Assembly: GCA_963989385.1 (NCBI GenBank)
Contig: OZ022503.1
Span: 54,868,858 to 54,932,857, forward strand
Direction: 5' to 3'
DNA: 64,000 bases
Origin: Ctena decussata
Taxonomy: Eukaryota > Mollusca > Bivalvia > Lucinida > Lucinidae
The notes below the pieces were generated by a model. The model was not told the DNA's origin. It searched no databases and saw only the letters and a program-made list of their open reading frames with translations. Below, piece by piece: positions 22,412-34,390 of the stretch. The translations under genes and the position numbers were made by a program. Position 1 is the stretch's first letter; the number at the start of each line of letters is the position of its first letter.

Positions 22412-22918
22412 TACATGATTTTCTATTTATCATGCATCATTATCAGATTTTACTGCCTAAAGAGTGCCAAACAAATGATAAAAAATCACAGTTTTGTCCG
22501 AACTTGCTGACGTCGCGAATGCGTTATGACGTATGTCGGTGACGTCAATTAACCAATCGGACGTTGATATCACGGTCAACGTTATTATGTAGCCAATCGT
22601 CTTCAGAGATCACTTCTAAAGACATGGACTGATAACATACGCGCATGCGCAGATCTACAGTGACATGATATCACATCATGTTATCATACCCCTGTTATCA
22701 GTGGAATATTGCAGCAGGTTCATGATAAAATGATCAGATATGATCGAATCAGAGTACAAAGGAAGAAAAATAAAATATTTATGCTCATGATTGGCTGATG
22801 AAGGTGATCTGCTTATATATTTCAAAAGGTGCTCCAGTTAAAATAGATGTTGCAAATGCAATAGCAAATATGATTTCTTTTGTTTGTATGGGTAATTAGA
22901 GTTTTAATGTCATTTCAG

Positions 22919-22956
22919 AAGTGCCTTTTCCCAGTATTTATGTCCCCCCACCAAAG
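22919..22956 (+). CDS. Possible 38-nt micro-exon ending in a transposon
   Basis: A 3' splice site (TTTTAATGTCATTTCAG) is followed by 38 nt that end with AAAG before GTGAGG. After two bases completing a codon, the frame reads VPFPSIYVPPPK and ends in phase 0; the next exon candidate (24439) starts in phase 0. The donor GTGAGG lies inside the terminal hairpin of the minisatellite element at 22939, so splicing there would be exonisation of transposon sequence. Only a transcript can decide. Confidence 0.25.
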
Positions 22957-24186
22957 GTGAGGGGGACATATTGTTTTCAGTGCGGATCCCGGGCGTTGGC
23001 GTCCCTGTGACAGATTTCTTGTATTCTTGAACCAATGGATGGAATTTCACCAAACTTGCATGGATACATTATTGGGACAAGTTTAAGAACTGATTAGGTT
23101 TTGGTGACCTTGACCTCATTTTCAAGGTCACTGGAGGACATAGATGACAATTTCTTGTACCCACTATATCTCCTGAACCAATGGATGGAATTTCACCAAA
23201 TTGGCATGGATACATCATTGGGAGAAGTATCAAAGGTGATTAGGTTTTGGTGACCTTGACCTCTTTTTCAAGGTCACTGGAGGACTTAGATGAAAATTTC
23301 TTGTACCAGTGATATCTCTTGAACCAATGGATGGAATTTCACCAAACTTGCATGCATACATCATTGGAACAAGTTAAAGAACTGGTCAGATTTTGGTGAC
23401 CTTGACCTCATTTTCAAGGTCACTGTAAGACTTAGATGACAATTTCTTGTGCCCAATATATCTCCTGAACCAATGGATGGAATTTTACCAAACTGGCATG
23501 GATACAGTATTGGGATAAGTTAAATAGCCGATTAGGTTTTGGTGACCTTGACCTCATTTTCAAGGTCGCTGGAGGACTTAGATGACAACTTCTTGTACCA
23601 GTGATATCTCTTGAACCAATGGATGGAATTTCACCAAATTTGCATGGCTACATCATTGGGACAAGTTTAAGAGGTTTTCAGATTTTGGTGACTTTGACCT
23701 TATTCTCAAGGTCATTGGAGGACTTAGATGACAATTTCTTGTAACCACTATTTCTCCTGAATCAATGAATAGAATTTCTCCAAAGTTTCAGGGATACATC
23801 ATTGCGACAAATTGAAGAGCTGGTCAGATTTTGGTGACTTTGACCTCATTTGCAAGGTCACTGGAACACTTAGATGACAATTTCTAGTACCCACTAAATC
23901 TCCTGAACCAATGGATGGAATATCTCCTGAACCAATGGATGGAATTTCACCTAACTTGCATGGATACATCATTTGGACAAGTTTAAAAGGTGATTTGATT
24001 TTGGTGACATTGACCTCATTTTCAAGGTCATAGTTATCTATGTAGGATATCTTTTAAAAGAACCAGTGGATGGATTTTCTCCAAACTTGCCTAGATATTT
24101 TACTTGTTCAGGCTTTTTATTCATTAGAGGGGCTGGGAAATGTGCTGGTGGGGGGACATCAGTTTTTCTCTGAAAAACATTTCTAG
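22939..24186 (+). mobile_element. Minisatellite-bearing element, TGTCCCCCACCAAAGG type
   Basis: Begins with a terminal hairpin (TGTCCCCCCACCAAAGG/TGAGGGGGACAT) and ends GGGGGGACATCAGTTTTTCT. Between are about seven degenerate 146-bp units, each with GAACCAATGGATGGAATTTC, TTGCATGGATACATCATTGG and GGTGACCTTGACCTCATTTT. No coding capacity. The same family, interrupted, spans 39001-52034. Confidence 0.85.
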
Positions 24187-24239
24187 TTTTTCTATATAAG
24201 TATGTACTCATATGCTGAGATGAAGTATTTATGCTATGC

Positions 24240-24335
24240 TTGACCTTTGAGAGTTACTCTACATTGAAAAGGGAGACAAAAATGCAAATGGAAGAGTTGC
24301 TTCCCCTGAAAGTGTACCCATTCTATTTTATACCC
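24240..24335 (+). mobile_element. GGGTACAC-family MITE, right-hand fragment
   Basis: Retains AGAGTTACTCTACATTGAAA, GGGAGACAAAAATGCAAATG and the right end AAGTGTACCCATTC. The left half is absent. Confidence 0.7.
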
Positions 24336-24438
24336 TGCTCTAAGAATGAAAAATAAAAATGGAAGGAAAAAAACTGTTCAGGTTGTTTAGATTTTAGGAT
24401 TACAAATCTGTTGCATTACTAAGTATACCTTATTCCAG

Positions 24439-24705
24439 ATTCCCACCAAGGAGCTAAGCAATCAAGTTCTGCCTAGACCATTAGAAAGACCCCTAGAACC
24501 TGTTGCACCAGAAAGGGAGACAATTCAACCTCCTAAACCATCAGAAAGATCCCTAGAGCCTGTTGCACCAGAAAGGGAGACAATTCAACCTCCTAAACCA
24601 TCAGAAAGACACCCAGAGCCTGTTGCACCAGAAAGGGAGACAGTTCAACCACTTACCTTAGAGCAGCTACAATCAAAAGTTGGAGCAAAATGGTATCTAC
24701 TTTGA
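24439..24705 (+). CDS. Exon with 20-residue Pro/Glu repeats, protein unrecognised
   Basis: A 3' splice site (ACCTTATTCCAG) opens a phase-0 frame of 88 codons ending in TGA at 24703-24705. Residues 14-73 are three tandem 20-residue units of the type LEPVAPERETIQPPKPSER, encoded by 60-bp repeats starting at 24478, 24538 and 24598. The repeats differ by few bases and mostly keep the protein sequence, so the array is young or selected. The frame then reads LTLEQLQSKVGAKWYLL. Either this is a last exon, or a donor within AAAATGGTATCT is used before the stop. It may belong to the same gene as 20721-21348. Confidence 0.6.
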   Translation: MPTKELSNQVLPRPLERPLEPVAPERETIQPPKPSERSLEPVAPERETIQPPKPSERHPEPVAPERETVQPLTLEQLQSKVGAKWYLL

Positions 24706-25220
24706 AAATTTCATACAAGTAAGTATTGAAATTTGCAGGTGTCAGAATACATGTATGTGTTTTTAATGAAATTTACAGGCATTCATGATTTAACTGTCAA
24801 TCAAATGGAAATTGTTTGGAGATGATGGCTGATTTGGTGGTTTTACGTCCTTTTCGACAGATACATTTCAGTTATATCAAGAGGATGGGAGGGCAGTTAT
24901 GAAAGGCTGTGACTGTGCAATGAAGCCCTGTTTAGAGTCTGACAGAATCTTACTTCTAGTGGAATTCAAACCCACAACCCCATGATCTGAGGTTGGGAGT
25001 CTAATCACAGGACCATCCAGACACTTTGGCAGTCCATGATACAACTGGCAGTGATCTTCAGATTATTTAAAGAAAGTCATTTTTTAGCTTTGTAGAAGTA
25101 TTAACGCAATGGGTAATGTGCAAAAGGGTGTCATGTGCAAAAGGGCGTCATGTAAATTTTGCATGTTACCCATTGCGTTCATATTTCCATCAATGTCCGA
25201 AAAATGAAATTCATCTTTTA

Positions 25221-26104
25221 GGGACGAGTCATTTATTGTCAGGTGGGGGGGCCGGGTACATTTAGGGGGGGTCGGAATTTTTTTTTGTGATGTACTGGGG
25301 GGGGTCAGAAATAAAAAAGCCATGGAGCAGGGGGGGTCATATATTTTATTCGGCATATTGGGGGGGGGGTGGGTGTCAGAATTCGTCCATCGGTCTTCTT
25401 TTTTATTAAAAATGTCTCAGCTTCTGGGGGGCAAAGCCCCCCCAGACCCCCCATTACTTATATTCTTGTAAACTTAAACTCAAGCTCAGGAACATTTATA
25501 GAAATGACACATAAAACTTGGCCACTTCATATCCAAAAAAGTATTTTTCATAAATTTGCTAGTAAGACAGTATACAATTGTCTACAAAATCATGTTGAGC
25601 AGATGGTTTTGTTCTGGATTAAATTTAATACATGCATTTGTGATATCAGTTCTCCAGTTGCCTTGTCATCAGCAAGCTGTTGTGGCTTCTGGGGGCTGTA
25701 CCCCCAGACCCCCCTCCATTACTATTATTAACAGATTTATTGAACATTCAACAACAGATTTCTGGATGCCCATATGCAGGGAGGAAAATGCAAAATACCC
25801 AAATATGCTGACAAAATTTAAAGACCATTAACCTGCATGATTTATTAACCTGTCAAAGTAAGAAAATGTTCTTTGTGTTTCATACAGGTTGGAAAGGTCA
25901 GTCTGACTTAAAAAAAAGGTAATACAGTATGTGGGGGAAGGGTAGCTGGGGAGTTGGGATGGTGGGGGGGTCATAAACTTTTTTGTCACCTATCTGGGGG
26001 GGTCAGGAAAAAAATTCTGGTGAGACTGGGGGGGTCGGAAAAATTTTGGGGACTCATATGAAAATGTACCCGACCCCCCCACCTGATAATAAATGACTCG
26101 TCCC
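25221..26104. mobile_element. PIF/Harbinger-like element, TTA duplications
   Basis: Ends GGGACGAGTCATTTATTGTC and reverse complement, continuing into AGGTGGGGGGGCCGGGTACA. TTA flanks both sides (25218-25220 and 26105-26107). GGG ends with a 3-bp TWA duplication fit PIF/Harbinger. Inside, GCTTCTGGGGGGC/GCCCCCCAGACCCCC hairpins recur. Open frames (90, 120, 91 codons) are low complexity or unconserved. The unoccupied paralogue at 1590-1610 confirms the insertion. Confidence 0.85.
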
Positions 26105-26523
26105 TTATATTTGTGACCCGTCGCGCAAAAAGGGACGAGTTGGGTGTCCTATAGCGAAATTTAGTTTATGTTCCAGTGAATAAGCAAATCTAAGAGCATT
26201 CGGAAAATATCAAAATTTTGGTGGCTCTTGGCCATTTTGGCGCTCAAATTGTCTGCAGAACATAGGTACCGTCATGAATCATCACAAATGTTTTGATGAC
26301 GTTGTGGTGACGTCGCAAAGTAAAATCGTTCAGAACTTGATAGATAAAGTAAATGTTTGTTTTGTGCGCCGTCCTTGGAAGCTAGCTTTGTTTGCTGAAT
26401 AAATATTCCGAACCATGCTTCTCAGGATTTTCTTCCTGCAGGTATGACCAGGAGATCACCCACTGGCATCAAATTAAACAAATAAGCAGTTTCGATGTAT
26501 CATCAAGTGACATGCACATATAT

Positions 26524-26757
26524 GAGCCGCGACGCGACAAAACCAAGACAGTGGTATCTGAGCCACACGAAGACTCAGATCAGCCTGGACATCCGCCAAG
26601 TCTGATCAGAAGCTTCGCTGTGCGCGTAAAGAATGGCAAAGCCTCTAAGCTACCTTCATGCCGTTGCATGCGTCGGCGACGAATGATCAGACTAGGCGTT
26701 AGCCCAGGCTGATCTGAGTCTTCGCTTGGCGCACATGCCACTTTGTTGTTATTTTAT
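26524..26757. mobile_element. GAGCCGCGACAC MITE, copy k, right end lost
   Basis: The left end GAGCCGCGACGCGACAAAAC and most of both arms are present. The right terminus stops within TTTGTTGTTATTTTAT. It is inserted in the 4.76-kb element. Confidence 0.8.
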
Positions 26758-28424
26758 CCAACTATGCGTGATGGTTTCTGCAATTTTTACGGGCGCCCGT
26801 AAAAATAACGGGAAATGGACTGGCAACTGGTTTCCGGTTATTCTACCGTAAAATCTTCGGATTTTTTTACAAGGTAATGGTAACTGATGGTATTTTCCTT
26901 GTTTTGTTTTTTTTGTTTTTTTTGTCCAAAAAGAATGCAATTGCTTGATAGAACCACCTTAATCGGCGACGAGGCGGTTTTAATGAGTAGTAACCATCTC
27001 TGTTTTGAGACTAAATAGGGGCCTAAGTAAAATAATGCAATAATGCCGTGTTCAAGAAACGTGTAGGGCAGTCTGACAGAGTCTTGTAAACTTCCTTGGC
27101 AAAAATATTCTAAAATTTCACGCGTACAACATCATTTACCAGTTTTGGTTAGACACTGAATTCTAAACCTTTTTTGCGAACTCGAACAGTGCTCCATGTT
27201 TCCCATTACAAAGTTGGGTTTTCAATGGTGTTCATTACACAAGCTTGTCAACAGGGTGCTCGCATTATTTTCTTCCTTTTTCACTTGAAATCCGTCCAAA
27301 TTTCAATGAAAATGCCTGGGAAATTATAGAAATGACTGTTTTTAAGGAAAATGAGTAGCATGACGTCATTCCGCAAAAAAAAAAAATGTAAAGAAAAAAT
27401 GGACCAATTCACGCCTGCTTATTATCTCCTGAAGCACAATAGCGTGTTGTGAATAGAAAATATTGAGGGGGTGTCCGGTTGCGCCGATGGATGACACAAA
27501 GGTTAGTGAACCAGTTGAACCGCGATTTATTCTTTTCCAATGTCAAGTCTCAAAAATCGGGGATTGTCATGAAAGCAACCCTCTATTCGTTCTCCTGTAG
27601 GTGTGAATCGAATTTGAAACCAGATTTTATGTTTAACAGCAGAAATCCGTTTTGTCCTGGAGCAAGGGTAGTGGATATTATGCCATTTTGACGGAATGCG
27701 AACAAATTGGATACAGATTCCTGATGTTGTCGAGCATAAATGATTCCATCCATTCCCATTACTTTAAAAGGGCTTTAATGTTAATGTGCTTTACCAACCG
27801 AACGATATTCTGTTACTATTCGTTGCCAAGAAAATGGGCATTTTGTTGAATTTTGTGATTAAGGGGATCGGTTGTGCTTAGATGGATAGGTTATGATTGA
27901 GGGGAGTGTGAAATATTGGTTTGGTGTTTGTTCCTTTTGAGTCATTGTATGTTTCTTTGGCGAGGTGAGGCTTGGTTGGCAGGTGCTCTGGTAACCAGGA
28001 TTTGGTAGATCGGTTTGTGTAGGGTAGGCGATACGTGTCTAATCATTCCAACTGCGGAAGTTAGACTCACTTATCTTCTCTATTCTACTTTTCTCTGCTC
28101 TACTCTTCTTTACTCTACTCTAGGCGGACAGTGCAGTGCATCACAATGCCGTATAGTAAGCTGTTAATTGTAGTAACGTACTATTAATTTCAGTATTGTA
28201 CATTGTTCCTCCCTCCATCAAGAGGAAGTCCGAGTAGACCAGGCTTTGCCGCCACGGGAAACTAACAGGAAGCTATAAATGGGGGAGCCACAGAAGTTGT
28301 TTCCCTTTGCATAAAGTAAACCAAGTTCTACCCAAGGTGATGGCAATAAACAGACGCGCAATATATTATGGCCATCCTATGCAGCATTAAACTAGTACAA
28401 ATAAAAAGTTGTTTGGGCCATATA
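26758..28424. other. Interior of the 4.76-kb element, left part
   Basis: No transposase motif was recognised; the 70- and 65-codon frames at 27479-27849 have no recognisable domain. A CT-rich run lies at 28075-28125, and GAAGTTGTTTCCCTTTGC near 28287-28304 resembles the GGGTACAC MITE. Confidence 0.4.
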
Positions 28425-29804
28425 CAGTGGACTCGACAGTATCGGATCAAGTTCAATAAAACTCCCGTTTTGTTGTATATGAATGCTAAAAGTATGTATG
28501 TTATGACACAAAACAATTGCAAAATATCCCTTCTATCTATCCATGTCAAAATATTTACGAAATTTATTCCTTTAAGGGCAGATAACCTATGCAGACTTAC
28601 GGGAGGGTCCTGCGACAGTAACGAATCAGGTGCGACAGTATCGGATCATATGATATTATCTTATAGGAGAGTTTCTCCGAGGCATTCTGACAACCTTCTT
28701 AGCTTCAATAATTTTGCTACATAAACAGTTGGACCTATTAAACTCTCTGAGGAAACTTTTACGGCCTTTCAACGATATTTTTCATGTGGTCCTTCACCAG
28801 CAACGGTTTTGTCTGTTAAATAAAAGTTGAATGTATACAAAACTACATGCATGCCAAAAATTCTTAACTCAGTAATCCCCTGCGCTTCATAGCATGGAAC
28901 TACGCAAACAGTAAAGATCATAAACTGCCTTTGCAAAGTGTAGACCCTGATAAGACCGTGGTGTCTGATCAGGATCAACAAATTTACGGTGATTTTCCGC
29001 CTTAACGATATTTCAGTGCAATCAGTGTATAAGCACTACATGGTCATTCTCCGGCATTAATCTGAGTCTACACAGTGTACAGATGTCCATCCGATGAACG
29101 CAAGTCATTATTGGGTCCACATTCATGCGAGCTGATCTCGAATGTTTCAACAGAATGTTTAGCAGAAGCTTGGTTGTGCTACGCATAAATTTCACTATCA
29201 TACGCTAGAATGTTGGGCTTGGGATGGGGGATATTTTACAAAAAGGATGTTGTCTTAGTTTTAAATAGATTTTCTTTGAAAAAAAGACACAGCAGCCACT
29301 CAGGTAGTTGATTTATGACTTGTTTTCAGCATCAGACCATACATCCAACATGCAGTTTCCAGCTGAGGCCTGTATTTCCGTTCAAATTATATAATGATCC
29401 GTTACTGTCGCACATCGGTGCCTCATTTTTCAAGTCTTTAGTTTCATCAAATACTGGGATGTCACAAAAATAATGACTGCCTGCAATTTTAGGAATGCCA
29501 GGACACATTACAAAGGATGATTGGTTTCAATCGCCTAATGATAAAATAGTTTAAATAACCGAAATCTATCTTGGGGGTAACGAGCAACAGGCAAAATGCA
29601 AGCACCGCTGAAGAGGGGCCAAGCTTTTCAACAGCTCTGATTTGTTTCTCAGCCGCAGATTTCGATCGAATTTTTCACCCTGCACTTTGCCATTGGTCGA
29701 ACTTAATGACTGTAATATAATGGTAAAAAATATTTGCTTCATTTGTGAGAAAAATGGGTGATAACCTAAGAGTGATCCGATACTGTCGATGATCCGATAC
29801 TGTC
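28425..29804. mobile_element. Pogo-like element A (CAGTGGACTCGACAGTATCG)
   Basis: Left end CAGTGGACTCGACAGTATCG preceded by TA. Inside each end are further GACAGTATCGGATCA copies in mirrored orientation. The right end has GATCCGATACTGTCGATGAT but lacks the last dozen bases. A longer relative lies at 41749-47134. CAGTGG ends at TA resemble pogo/Tigger elements. No transposase is present. Confidence 0.8.
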
Positions 29805-30949
29805 ATATACAAATTAGCTGATACAGGATTAGAATTTCTAATAGTTTGAAGAAAAAAAAAATAAAGAAAAAAAAGGAGATTTGAACTTACACGGGACAAC
29901 CCATATGTCAACGGTTACTAGAAATACCGGAATACACTTAATTACCGGAATATACCAAAATACAGGAACACGGGACAACACGGGACAACCCATATGTCAA
30001 CAGCAATCGGAACACCGCTCGGTCAATTCCGTGAATCAACCTCGGATGTATGACGTGGGACTACTTACGTCACAAGACTGTTGTTAGGAACAACGATATA
30101 AACAAAGATGGCCGCACTGTCGCACCGAGTAAATAATAAAATGAGAAGAAGCAAATGTATTTTCTGTCTCGTCATTAATAATTGACTATTTTGTTTTAAC
30201 AACAGCAAAGCATAAAATGAATGTCCGTGCAACAGCTGTAAAAGGTCGCAGGTCGAGAATTAATTCATTCGTAGACCTAGAGATCTACGGCGTCGGCGTA
30301 TACTTTCGACCGAACAACAAAATGTTGGATTTTGCTGCATATTGCTCCGCCTTACATACGCCCAAGGTCTGATTCATGGAATTGGCCGAGGAGTTCCGAA
30401 TGATGTCAACAGCTCAGCGGACGAAACCGCTCGGCTACCTTACCACATAACACAAAGGTCAGAAATTTAAAACATATAGCTGTGAACACACTGTACATCT
30501 TTCCTTTTTTTATATTTTTCTCTTCCTCCTTCCCCTATCATTAGCTAAGTCTAGGATCTCTTTATCGCCATCTTCTAAGCTTAGGAAACAAGTATCGGAA
30601 AGGAAATTTGAATGAAGTTGTTGTTCGACTCATATTTTCGCGGCATCAAAACTTAAAAATACTCTTCCAAGGGACGCAACTTTATTTACGTCAAATATTT
30701 GATAGGCGGGCGGTAATAAAATCCCCCCAAAATAAAGCCTGAAACGATGGACAAAAACGCGGGCACCTGTTTATCGCGCAAGTGAAATTAATAAGTCGTG
30801 ACGTCAACGTTGAAACGTAATTTCTTGAAACAACGTCATCCACCCAACTCGTCCCTTTTCGCGCGACGGGTCACATTTATACTATGTTTTCGTATCAATT
30901 TTGTTACTTATTCGTGAAGTTTTGACTAATTCAACGCCACTGTGTCCAC

Positions 30950-31843
30950 AACAAGTCTCCGATGTCTGAAAAACAGCCAATGAAAATTGTGGGAGGTGTT
31001 GATTACACAAAGTACTTACCCTACAATGCAAACATATGCCTAAAATGACGAAGTTCAAAAGGCTATAATTCTGTCAAAATCAATTCTAGCTCCAACAAAA
31101 ACCCACATGCACATCTCCAATATGTCCATAACATGTATGCAAAGTTTGGAAAAGATCGACTGAAAACTGAGGGAGGAGTTAATTACACAAACTCCTCACC
31201 CTACAAATGTAAAAATTTGCCTAAAATGACTAAGTACAAAAGGCCGTAATTCTGTCAAAATCAATTCTAGCTCCAACAAAAACCCACATGCACATCTTCA
31301 ATATGTCCACAACATGTATGCAAGGTTTGAAAAAGATCGATTGAAAACTGTGGGAGGAGTTGATTACACAAACTACATACCCTACAATGCAAAAATTTCC
31401 CTAAAATGACTAAGTTTAAAAGGCTGTAATTCTGTCAAAATTAATTCTAGCTTCAACAAAAACCCATATGCACATCTTCAATATGTCCACAACATGTAAG
31501 CAAGGTTTGAAAAAGATCCATTGAAAACTGTGGGAGGAGTTGATTACACAAACTGCATACCCTACAATGCAAAAATTTGCCTAAAATGACTAAGTTCAAA
31601 AGGCCCTAATTCTGTCAAAATTAATTCTAGCTCCAACAAAAACCCACATGCACATCTTCATTATGTCCACAACATGTATGTGAAGTTTGAAAAAGATCCA
31701 CTGAAAACTGTGGGAGGAGTTGATTACACAAACTCTATACCGTAAAGTGTGACGAACGGACGGACAGACTGACGGACGGATGGACGGACAGACAGACAGG
31801 AGCAAATCTTAATGCCCCCTGACTATCGTCACGGGGGCATAAA
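30950..31843 (+). mobile_element. Minisatellite-bearing element, 180-bp units
   Basis: Four to five 180-bp units (GTGGGAGGAGTTGATTACAC at 30991, 31171, 31352, 31532 and 31712; CAATTCTAGCTCCAACAAAA). They are followed by a GACGGACGGAC tract (31750-31800) and an end with AATGCCCCCTGA and CACGGGGGCAT. The overall plan matches the other minisatellite elements. Confidence 0.8.
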
Positions 31844-32694
31844 AAAACAATAAAATTACAGCTGAAGTTTGAGAAATCAGTGCATTTACTTTCAACTGAT
31901 TCATGAATCTACTGCTGAAATTTATACATGTATGTTGATGATATAAAAGGTAATTTTCTGCTTTCCTATGCTCTAGAAAGAAACTAAACAGCTGCTGCTA
32001 GCCTATATTTCACCCATAGGCAGGTCTTAGCTCTCAAGTGTGGTTAAACTGTGAAAGAAGCAGAAAATTACCTTTTAACAGAAGACTTTTTTTCCGAAAA
32101 ATGGCCAAACACCAGGCTCTTTTTTGGCGAAAAATGGCAAAAAATCTGGCTCTAAGTTAAAGAAAATGGCACAAAAAAAATCTGATTGGCGAAAATGGTG
32201 GCGAAAGAAAAAAAAATCCTAGCGCAAACCCTGGACTTAAGCATTTTCATTATGTCAAAGTTTTGCGTTAAACCTTTCTGATTGCTCATATCTATGTAAC
32301 TGCAATGAAGATTTCATCCATGTTTGGTTCATGATATCTCTACATCATTGTTTTCGTTATTGACTACCTACGCTGCAGGGTCAGGCTCATGGGTGGGCCA
32401 GAGGTCAGTAACTAGGACTTAGCCATATACTGTAGTTTTTGGTGTATAGTTCCAATATACTTCAGTGGAGCCTAATGATACATGACTAGATTTACTGGTT
32501 TACATCATATGGATGCTGCTGCTGTCCTTAGGTCAAGGTCACAGACTTAGAATTTTGTACATGTATGACATTTGCATTGAAGTTGTGTGTTAAAGAATGC
32601 TTTCATTAGGCAGTGGCACTGGTTGGGGGTATACGTGAGCCCCTGCTCACTTGCTCTAGTTTCTATGCTTTTATTCCTTTCTCTTTCTAGTCTG
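31844..32694. other. Non-coding DNA, nothing recognised
   Basis: AT-rich with a palindromic pair AAAGGTAATTTTCTGCTT/AAGCAGAAAATTACCTTT at about 31948 and 32058, suggesting a small inverted-repeat element of about 130 bp. No gene. Confidence 0.4.
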
Positions 32695-33477
32695 TATGGT
32701 GGCTGGTTTGTGCCATTTCGTCTTTTCGTCTTGTCGCCGCGAAAAGACGCCAGGCGAAAAGATGAAAAGACGCCATGCGAAAAGACGAAAAGACGAAAAA
32801 ACGCAATGCGAAAAGACGAAATAACGCCATGCAAAAAGACGAAAAGACGAAACCCGCCACGCGAAAAGTCGAAATTTCAGCGCGAAAAGACAAAAAAACG
32901 CCATGCGAAAAGACGCCATTTGAAACTCTTATTTTGTCGTCTTTTCGCGTGGCGTCTTTTCGTCTTTTCGCCTGGCGTCTTTTCGTCTTTTAGCATGGCG
33001 TCATTTCGTCTTTTCGCGTGGCGTTATTTCCAAAAGACGAAAAGACGCAATGCGAAAAGACGAAAAGACGAAATAACGCCACGCGAAAAGACGAAAAGAC
33101 GAAATAACGCCACGCGAAAAGACAAAAAGACGAAATAACGCCATGCGAAAAGACGAAATAACGCCATGCGAAAAGACGAAAAGACGCCAGGCGAAAAGAC
33201 GAAAAGACGAAAAGACGCCACGCGAAAAGACGACAAATTAAGAGTTTCAAATGGCGTCTTTTCGCATGGCGTTTTTTCGTCTTTTCGCGCTGAAATTTCG
33301 TCTTTTCGCGTGGCGGGTTTCGTCTTTTCGCCTGGCGTTATTTCGTCTTTTCGTCTGGCGTTTTTTCGTCTTTTTTTGTCTTTTCGCATGGCGTCTTTTC
33401 GTCTTTTTGTCTTTTCGCGTGGCGTCTTTTCGTGGCGAAAAGACGAAAAGACGAAATGGCACAAACCAGCCACCATA
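32695..33477. mobile_element. Foldback element with GACGAAAA arrays
   Basis: Ends TATGGTGGCTGGTTTGTGCC and reverse complement, with AGTCTG on both sides (32689-32694 and 33478-33483). Nearly all of the 783 bp is built from GACGAAAA and GACGCCATGCGAAAA-type units. The units run in one orientation, flip near 32936, flip back near 33035 and flip again near 33245, so the whole is one imperfect palindrome centred near 33085. Drosophila FB elements have the same design (arms of short tandem repeats). All long frames here (up to 183 codons, six frames) are simple-sequence artefacts. Confidence 0.85.
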
Positions 33478-34390
33478 AGTCTGACTATATTAACCATCTC
33501 TTAATGAATTGATTCAGCATGGAATGTAGAGTTACTTTTAATTTGACAAAAAATATCTTTTCTCAAGGGACAGGGTTCCACTGAGATTTAACCACATGAT
33601 GAACTGGTAAATAAAAATGACAGAATCTATTGATGTAGGACATTGCTGTTCAGATATTCATGTGCAAATCTCAGTTGTCCATCCTTCAGAATGTATTCAT
33701 CTAAACTGCAGTTATACTTTGCAGCATGATAACAAAACAAAGACCTGCAAAACAGAACAAGTAATGTATACAGTTAAACTTTGGGAGGTTTTAAATTCTT
33801 CAGAAACAATATTTTCAACCAGTAATACAATATTTTTTTAATAACAGGAAATAAGCAAATGATATTAGTAATGCATAACAGTTACTGTACATGCCAAGGA
33901 CTAACTGAAATAACTTACAATATTTGATCTGCATCACTTGGACTATTTAACCATATTATTTAGCAATAATTATGGGTGTAAACTGTTTATTAATGAAGTC
34001 TTATTGCTTATCAGATCAGCCTTGACCAGATATTTCAAATTCTGTTAGAGAATACAGCATTTTGACAACAGCATACATATTGAAAGTCATCTGACTAGAA
34101 TTTATGTTTCATAGTTAAGACCTTAAGGCATAGTTAGTAACAAGTGGGAGTAAAAAAGCAGTGAGTTTGCAGAACTACCTGACCAGATAAGTCTTTGTAA
34201 TGTTACAATAAAAACTACAACTACTGAACAGACTGGTGATGGTATGCTGTATGTCTTATAAATTACATCTTTTTCTATAATCATTGCATTTTCACATCAT
34301 TGATATGTTTGCAGTATAACTGTTGGGAGCTTCATAAACAGATAACATACATGTAGCTACTCTTTAATCTATTGCATTCTGGGTATTTTT
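33478..34390. other. Non-coding DNA, weak open frame
   Basis: A 74-codon frame at 33617-33841 (Cys-containing, including HLNCSYTLQHDN) is of uncertain meaning; no splice sites or domain support it. Otherwise nothing is recognised. Confidence 0.3.

Larger units (their letters stand above)
26113..30874. mobile_element. 4.76-kb inverted-repeat element, ATTT duplications
   Basis: The left end GTGACCCGTCGCGCAAAAAG, continuing GGACGAGTTGGGTG, is mirrored at 30841-30874 with one visible mismatch. ATTT is duplicated at 26109-26112 and 30875-30878. The paralogous sequence at 1600-1620 lacks the element. Inside are MITE copy k and a pogo-like element (28425-29804). No transposase was recognised, so it is either non-autonomous or decayed. 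Confidence 0.85.

Noticed and set aside
32587..33504. Long open frames in all six frames, up to 183 codons, with SFRLFAWR-like repeats
   Set aside because: They are translations of the simple GACGAAAA palindrome; overlapping open frames on both strands with the same repeat are an artefact.
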